Source: an uncultured Oribacterium sp. (GTDB lineage Bacteria > Bacillota > Clostridia > Lachnospirales > Lachnospiraceae). From it: a stretch of 18,070 nucleotides of DNA. The stretch is taken from positions 1 through 18,070 of the forward strand of contig CALAOB010000045.1 of NCBI GenBank assembly GCA_937927445.1. The letters run 5' to 3'. The notes beneath the pieces are model-generated. The model worked only from the letters and a program-made list of their open reading frames with translations. It was not told the DNA's origin and searched no databases. The position numbers were made by a program, and so were the translations under genes. This document shows, piece after piece, positions 14,129-18,070 of the stretch (position 1 is its first letter; each line of letters opens with the position of its first letter).

Positions 14129-15246
14129 GCGCCGTCCTCCTTTCCTGCCTGTTTTCTACTGTCCTGCGGCGTTGCAGTGGCTGGCTTTATCTGGCCATCC
14201 TGCGCTGGCGACACGCCGGCTGCTGTCCCGCTGTCCTGTGCTGTTTTCACCGGTTTTTTTCCGGCGAGGGATTTCGTATAGCGCTTCCAGAGGTCCACGA
14301 TGGCATCACACATCTCATCCACCGTGTCCGGACGGTCCTTGAAGCGGATGCCGACATCCTTCAGCTCATGGATGAGGTAGGTCATCTGCGGTGCGCCGAG
14401 GCCCATCTCCTCAAGCTCGAGGTAGCGCTTGAAGATTTCCTCCGGGGTGCCGCTCATGCGCAGCTCGCCGTGATCCAGCACGATGACCTGCTCCGTGTAG
14501 CGTGCCACGTCGTCCATCGAGTGCGATACGAGGACGATCGTCATGCCACTCTGCTTATGCAGGAGCTGGATCTGATGGAAGAGGTCGTCTCTTCCGGCCG
14601 GGTCGAGGCCGGCGGTCGGCTCGTCGAGGATCAGGACCTCCGGGCGCATCGCGAGTACACCCGCGATCGCAACACGGCGCTTCTGTCCGCCGGAAAGCTC
14701 AAACGGCGACTTCTGCCAGAAGGCCTCGTCGAGGCCGACCATGCGGAGGGCTTCCTCCGCGCGTTTTCGAGCCTCTGCCTCCGGCACACCCTGGTTCTTC
14801 GGTCCGAACATGACATCCGTGATGACGTCGACCTCGAAGAGCTGGTACTCCGGATACTGGAACACGAGGCCCACCTTGAAGCGGAGCTCCTTCATGTTGA
14901 ACTCCGGTGCGTAGATGTTCAGGAAGCCGTCCGGGCTGACGAGTGCGGCTGCATCCGCTGCCTGTGCCGCCTTCCGGGTCTTCGCGCTCTGGTCCTTCCG
15001 CGGCTTCCGGAAGTCGGTGTCGTCCCGAAACTTCACTTCGATCGTGCCCTCCGTCGCTTTCAGAAGGCCGTTCAGATGCTGGGTCAATGTTGACTTGCCG
15101 GAGCCTGTGTGGCCGATGAAGCCGACGATGGAGCCCCGCTGGATTTCGAAAGACACATCCTTCAGGGCATAGCTCTCCATGGCCGTGCCCTTCTGATAGA
15201 CATGGCTCAGGTGCTGTACACGGATAACCGGATCGGTGATGTCCAT
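14122..15246 (-). CDS. ecfA2: ECF transporter ATPase EcfA2
   Basis: This ABC ATPase (374 residues from ATG 15246) has Walker A GHTGSGKST (45-53), Q-loop VFQYPEYQLFE, signature LSGGQKRRVAIAG, Walker B LILDEPTAGLDP and the H-loop VSHSMDD. Two oddities are visible. An insertion of about 35-45 Lys/Ala-rich residues (about 72-117) lies between the first beta strands and the Q-loop, and a tail of about 50 residues rich in Ala, Gln and Pro follows the domain. The same frame extends upstream past GTG 15288 without a stop to the adapter junction. Neither candidate start has a strong ribosome binding site. In the true genome it may be the second half of a fused EcfA1-EcfA2 protein. Confidence 0.85.
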   Translation of the reverse strand: MDITDPVIRVQHLSHVYQKGTAMESYALKDVSFEIQRGSIVGFIGHTGSGKSTLTQHLNGLLKATEGTIEVKFRDDTDFRKPRKDQSAKTRKAAQAADAAALVSPDGFLNIYAPEFNMKELRFKVGLVFQYPEYQLFEVDVITDVMFGPKNQGVPEAEARKRAEEALRMVGLDEAFWQKSPFELSGGQKRRVAIAGVLAMRPEVLILDEPTAGLDPAGRDDLFHQIQLLHKQSGMTIVLVSHSMDDVARYTEQVIVLDHGELRMSGTPEEIFKRYLELEEMGLGAPQMTYLIHELKDVGIRFKDRPDTVDEMCDAIVDLWKRYTKSLAGKKPVKTAQDSGTAAGVSPAQDGQIKPATATPQDSRKQAGKEDGAC

Positions 15247-15317
15247 GTGGGCCGGCTTCTTCTTTACGAAGTTCGGCTCGAAATCCACCTGTTTCGGCAG
15301 ACAGCACTGAAGACAGG

Positions 15318-16172
15318 CTACGAGCTCCTCGCGGGCTCGGAGATGTGTATAAGAGACAGGGTGAGGACGGCATCCGGTACCGGCATCCCGGCCTTCTGCA
15401 GCTTCCAGGCGAGCTCCGTCACCTCCGGTACATCCATATGGATGGCCTTCAGCTCCTCGACATGGCAGAACACCTCTCTCGGGGCACCGTCCATGACGAC
15501 CTTGCCGCCGTCCATGACGATGATACGATCCGCGTCGACGGTTTCTTCCATATAGTGGGTGATGAGGATGATCGTCACGCCCATCTTCTGGTTCAGCTCG
15601 CGGACGGTCGCGATGACCTCCTTACGTCCACTCGGGTCGAGCATCGCGGTCGGCTCATCGAGAACGATGGTTTTCGGAAGCATCGCCATCGTACCGGCGA
15701 TCGCGACACGCTGCTTCTGTCCGCCACTGAGACGGTTCGGGGACTTCATACGGTACGGAACCATATCGACGGCTTCGAGCGCACGATTCACACGTGTCCA
15801 GATCTCGTCGGTCGGTACACCGATGTTCTCCGGTCCGAAGCCGACATCCTCCTCGACGACGGAGGCGATGATCTGGTTATCCGGATTCTGGAAGACCATG
15901 CCGGTTTCCTTACGGATGTTCCAGATTTCCTTTTCATCCTTCGTATCACGCCCGCTGACGAGCATGGTACCCTCACTCGGGAGATTCAGACCGTTGATCA
16001 GCTTCGCCAATGTTGACTTGCCGGAACCGTTGTGGCCGAGCACGCACACGAAGCTCCCGGCCTCGATGGACAGGTTGATGTTATCCAGGGCCCGGGTCTT
16101 CTCTACGACTTTATCGTTCTCATCTGTGCGGATGTAGTCATACGCCAGATGTAATGCATCTATGATTTTCAA
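15318..16172 (-). CDS. ecfA1: ECF transporter ATPase EcfA1, 3' end corrupted by adapter
   Basis: Residues 1-271 are genuine: Walker A GHNGSGKST (46-54), Q-loop VFQNPDNQ, signature LSGGQKQRVAIAG, Walker B IVLDEPTAMLDP and H-loop ITHYMEE, followed by the EcfA1 C-terminal region up to PVPDAVLT. The last 13 codons as given come mostly from the adapter. The start is TTG 16172 with GAGG 9 nt upstream; MKIIDALHLAYDY fits the family and no better ATG exists nearby. If 26 nt of adapter are removed the frame continues as LTREELVACLQ, a family-like end, and then runs into ecfA2 without a stop. If 27 nt are removed it ends as LTARSS. Confidence 0.9.
   Translation of the reverse strand: MKIIDALHLAYDYIRTDENDKVVEKTRALDNINLSIEAGSFVCVLGHNGSGKSTLAKLINGLNLPSEGTMLVSGRDTKDEKEIWNIRKETGMVFQNPDNQIIASVVEEDVGFGPENIGVPTDEIWTRVNRALEAVDMVPYRMKSPNRLSGGQKQRVAIAGTMAMLPKTIVLDEPTAMLDPSGRKEVIATVRELNQKMGVTIILITHYMEETVDADRIIVMDGGKVVMDGAPREVFCHVEELKAIHMDVPEVTELAWKLQKAGMPVPDAVLTLSLIHISEPARSS
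15333..15359 (-). other. Nextera/Tn5 mosaic-end adapter in the assembly (artifact)
   Basis: Plus-strand 15341-15359 is exactly AGATGTGTATAAGAGACAG, the 19-bp Tn5 mosaic end used in tagmentation libraries. The next 8 nt (15333-15340) continue the standard i7-side adapter, GGGCTCGG on the plus strand, so 27 nt match in a row. It puts the false residues LSLIHISEP at the end of EcfA1, a tail known from adapter-contaminated database proteins. It is foreign to the organism. Confidence 0.95.
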
Positions 16173-16213
16173 TTTGTTAACCTCATATCAGCTTTGTGGT
16201 TTATAGCTCAATT

Positions 16214-16242
16214 AGTATATTAAAAACGGCTGGAAAACACAA
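16214..16242 (-). promoter_or_regulatory. promoter of the ecf-truA-HAD operon
   Basis: TTGTGT (16237-16242) and TATACT (16214-16219) are 17 nt apart on the minus strand, about 40 nt before the ecfA1 start. The -35 box overlaps the last bases of the upstream terminator stem, so terminator and promoter are fused back to back. Confidence 0.72.
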
Positions 16243-16267
16243 GAGCGGACCCCTGTGGTCCGCTCTT
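16236..16267 (-). terminator. intrinsic terminator after the wall-binding protein gene
   Basis: AAGAGCGGACC and GGTCCGCTCTT make a perfect 11-bp stem (16257-16267 with 16241-16251) with a 5-nt loop, followed on the minus strand by GTGTTTT. It lies about 65 nt after the stop at 16333. Confidence 0.8.
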
Positions 16268-16332
16268 TCATACATTTTTTAAACTTTTAAAACGTCTCCG
16301 TCGCTGGAGTCTGTTCGGCATGTATTTCTGAA

Positions 16333-17925
16333 TCAGTGTACCCAGTGGCCGTCGGCGGCGATGGTGTAGCCGCCGAGGACGGTGGTGCTTTTCGCCATGT
16401 GGCCGTAATTGCTGTCGTTTTCCGAGGTCTTCGGATAGAAGTAGTAGTACTGGTCCTGGTTACTGCTGTCCTTCATGATGACCCAGCCGGTCCGCATGCG
16501 TCCGTCATGGTCGAAGTAGTAGGTCTTCGCTCCGACGTTGGCGATCTGGTTTTTAAACATCATACCGTAGTATGGGCCTTCGGCCGGGTTGAAGTAGTAC
16601 CATGCGCCGTTGATGACGGCCCAGGAGACCTTCATCGCGCCGGAATCCCGGAGGTAATAGGTGGCACCGTTGGTATCCGTGTAGAAACCGGTCAGCATGC
16701 GTCCGCTGGCATCGAAGCGATAGTAGTGATCCTGCCAGAGGAGCCAGGTGTTCGCCATGTTCTGACCGTTCACGGTACGGAAGTACCAGCTACCACCGCT
16801 CTTATACCAGCTGCCGCTGAGCACACCCTGGGACTGTGTGCTGCCACTCGTCGTATCACCGTACACCGTATAGCTCGTGTTGTTTCCTGTGCCGAGCGTG
16901 TTCGTGCCGGTCGTGGTGCCGGTTCCGGTACCGAGGTTCACCCCCGGGAGGGTGCTCGTGTGCCCGGTGTTTGCATTGTACACCGTATAGGAGGTGCCGG
17001 AATTATACAGATCGACGCCGGTGCTCGTACCGGTCGCGCCGATCACGGTCGTCGTTCCGGCGCCATATATGTTTGTGATGTTCTGATTCTGGCTCTGGTT
17101 CTGATTCAGGATATACGTGCCATTCGGATACTGACCGGAGCCCGAAGAGGTCTGGCTCTCGCTGATGATCACGCTGTCCGACTGGATGCCGAGGGAAGCC
17201 TGTCCGCCACTCTGGTTCGTGCCATACGGTATACTGCTGACCTCGAAGTAGTAGCCTCCGGCCCGTGTCATATACGGATAAAGGTTCAGGTTCGTCTGAT
17301 CCGTCGTAATCGTCGTGACACGACTGCCATCCCGATAGAGCGTCACCTTGTAGTAGCCGGAGCTCATCGTCGGCTGACCCCAGGTCGCCATACCGAGGGC
17401 CGTACTCCAGCACGGGCTCTGCGGCTCTCCATAGGTTCCCTTGATTCCCTTCAGTGAAAGAACGACGCGCAGTCCATAGTTTCCCACGGTCTGTGCCGAT
17501 ACAAAGGTACCGCCGCTGATGCGGACGTTCGAGCTGTTATACGAGCCGGTGAAGTAGTAGAAGGTACTGTAGCCGTTCGAACGTTCCTTCTCCTGCGCTG
17601 AAAGGTACAGGAGAACCTTCGGCTGCGCACCCACCGTGAGGCTGCCGTTCGTGTCATACCACTCTGCACTGTCGATGACGTACTGGTCAGTATCCGGAAC
17701 AGCGAAATCACTCTCGGACAGGGACGGAAGCTCATCGTTTCCTCCCTCGGGGCTCAGATCCTTCAGATAGTCAGAAACGGTGATCTTCACACTGTTGATA
17801 CGGGCATTTCGATCCGCTGCCCAAGCGGTCAGACTCATCACGAGAAGCATCGTGAGCAGAATCATGCCCTGCCATACAGATTGCTTCGCACGCTGCCCCT
17901 TCTGTTTTTTCATACGACTTTTCAT
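16333..17925 (-). CDS. secreted protein with C-terminal cell-wall-binding repeats
   Basis: The 530-residue protein begins with a basic stretch and a hydrophobic signal peptide (about 17-35) ending AWAAD. Residues about 40-260 form a domain I do not recognise, with several Tyr-rich strands. Residues about 270-370 are low-complexity Gly/Thr/Ser/Asn-rich and include a repeated TSYTVY motif. From about 370 to the end lie choline-binding/glucan-binding type repeats (GSWYKSGGSWYF, DHYYRFDASGRMLTG, GAWYYFNPAEG, TYYFDHDGRMRTGWV), which attach such proteins to wall polymers. No enzymatic domain is evident, so it may be an adhesin or wall-structure protein. GGGAGG lies 5 nt before ATG 17925. Confidence 0.9.
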   Translation of the reverse strand: MKSRMKKQKGQRAKQSVWQGMILLTMLLVMSLTAWAADRNARINSVKITVSDYLKDLSPEGGNDELPSLSESDFAVPDTDQYVIDSAEWYDTNGSLTVGAQPKVLLYLSAQEKERSNGYSTFYYFTGSYNSSNVRISGGTFVSAQTVGNYGLRVVLSLKGIKGTYGEPQSPCWSTALGMATWGQPTMSSGYYKVTLYRDGSRVTTITTDQTNLNLYPYMTRAGGYYFEVSSIPYGTNQSGGQASLGIQSDSVIISESQTSSGSGQYPNGTYILNQNQSQNQNITNIYGAGTTTVIGATGTSTGVDLYNSGTSYTVYNANTGHTSTLPGVNLGTGTGTTTGTNTLGTGNNTSYTVYGDTTSGSTQSQGVLSGSWYKSGGSWYFRTVNGQNMANTWLLWQDHYYRFDASGRMLTGFYTDTNGATYYLRDSGAMKVSWAVINGAWYYFNPAEGPYYGMMFKNQIANVGAKTYYFDHDGRMRTGWVIMKDSSNQDQYYYFYPKTSENDSNYGHMAKSTTVLGGYTIAADGHWVH

Positions 17926-17954
17926 ACAGACCTCCCTGCTTCTTCTCTATCCTA

Positions 17955-17982
17955 AGTATACTAGACCTGTATCAACAATCAA
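17955..17982 (-). promoter_or_regulatory. promoter of the wall-binding protein gene
   Basis: TTGATT (17977-17982) and TATACT (17955-17960) are separated by 16 nt on the minus strand, about 30 nt before the ATG. It lies inside the presumed 3' exon of the group II intron, so the gene keeps its own promoter. Confidence 0.65.
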
Positions 17983-18017
17983 TCTCAAATAGTTTACGAA
18001 ATTCTGACGTATAATAA

Positions 18018-18070
18018 ATCGAGTAGGAGGCGGTGACTAGCCGCCGTCCTCTCACACCACCGTGCGTACC
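18018..18070 (-). mobile_element. 3' end of a group II intron (part of domain V and domain VI)
   Basis: On the minus strand the edge reads GTACGCACGGTGGTGTGAGAGG, in overlapping parts typical of the 3' half of bacterial group II intron domain V and its linker. A hairpin GGCGG-CTAGTCA-CCGCC follows, then CTCCTACTCGAT. The last part fits domain VI with an unpaired A (18024) 7 nt from the 3' splice site and an intron ending in AT at 18018. The intron body and any reverse transcriptase gene would lie beyond position 18070, so the family cannot be confirmed from this window. Confidence 0.65.

Noticed and set aside
15341..15359. A genuine Tn5-type transposon insertion in ecfA1
   Set aside because: Only one mosaic end is present, it continues into a library adapter, and there is neither a transposase nor a 9-bp target duplication.

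Overview
The window reads as a chromosomal segment of a Gram-positive anaerobe of the class Clostridia, most likely a Lachnospiraceae-type organism of fairly high GC. This rests on an ECF transporter module followed by truA and then rplM-rpsI, strong AGGAGG-type ribosome binding sites, sigma-A-like promoters, a choline-binding-type wall protein, and a YcsG/PxpABC cluster carrying its own accB-accC. Every credible gene lies on the minus strand, so transcription runs from the right edge to the left.

Right part (18070 to 11735). The edge holds what looks like the 3' end of a group II intron. A secreted protein with C-terminal cell-wall-binding repeats and an intrinsic terminator follow. Next is the operon ecfA1, ecfA2, ecfT, truA and a HAD phosphatase. 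The ecfA1/ecfA2 junction contains a Nextera (Tn5 mosaic end) sequencing adapter, so the assembly is wrong there. Removing 26 nt would join both ATPases into one reading frame.

Middle (11734 to 8549). rplM-rpsI sit behind a near-consensus promoter and a leader of about 220 nt, and end at a UUCG terminator. An orphan NMT1/SsuA-type substrate-binding lipoprotein comes next. After it lies about 600 nt without a gene, which holds a three-tier inverted repeat of about 231 nt and members of a dispersed intergenic repeat that also occurs next to the rplM promoter.

Left-centre (8548 to 2563). One gene cluster holds an NRAMP-fold transporter (YcsG type), pxpB, pxpC, accB, accC and pxpA, and ends at a strong terminator. 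It should import 5-oxoproline and open it to glutamate. PxpB and PxpC resemble the carboxyltransferase part of urea carboxylase, and biotin carboxylase plus BCCP are present without any accA/accD. The cluster may therefore encode a biotin-dependent, carboxylating 5-oxoprolinase. This is the most interesting biology in the window, and the carboxylation step is an inference.

Left end (2454 to 1). A membrane DUF2156 (MprF C-terminal-like) gene is split by one in-frame TGA. It overlaps an alpha/beta hydrolase gene that runs off the left edge.
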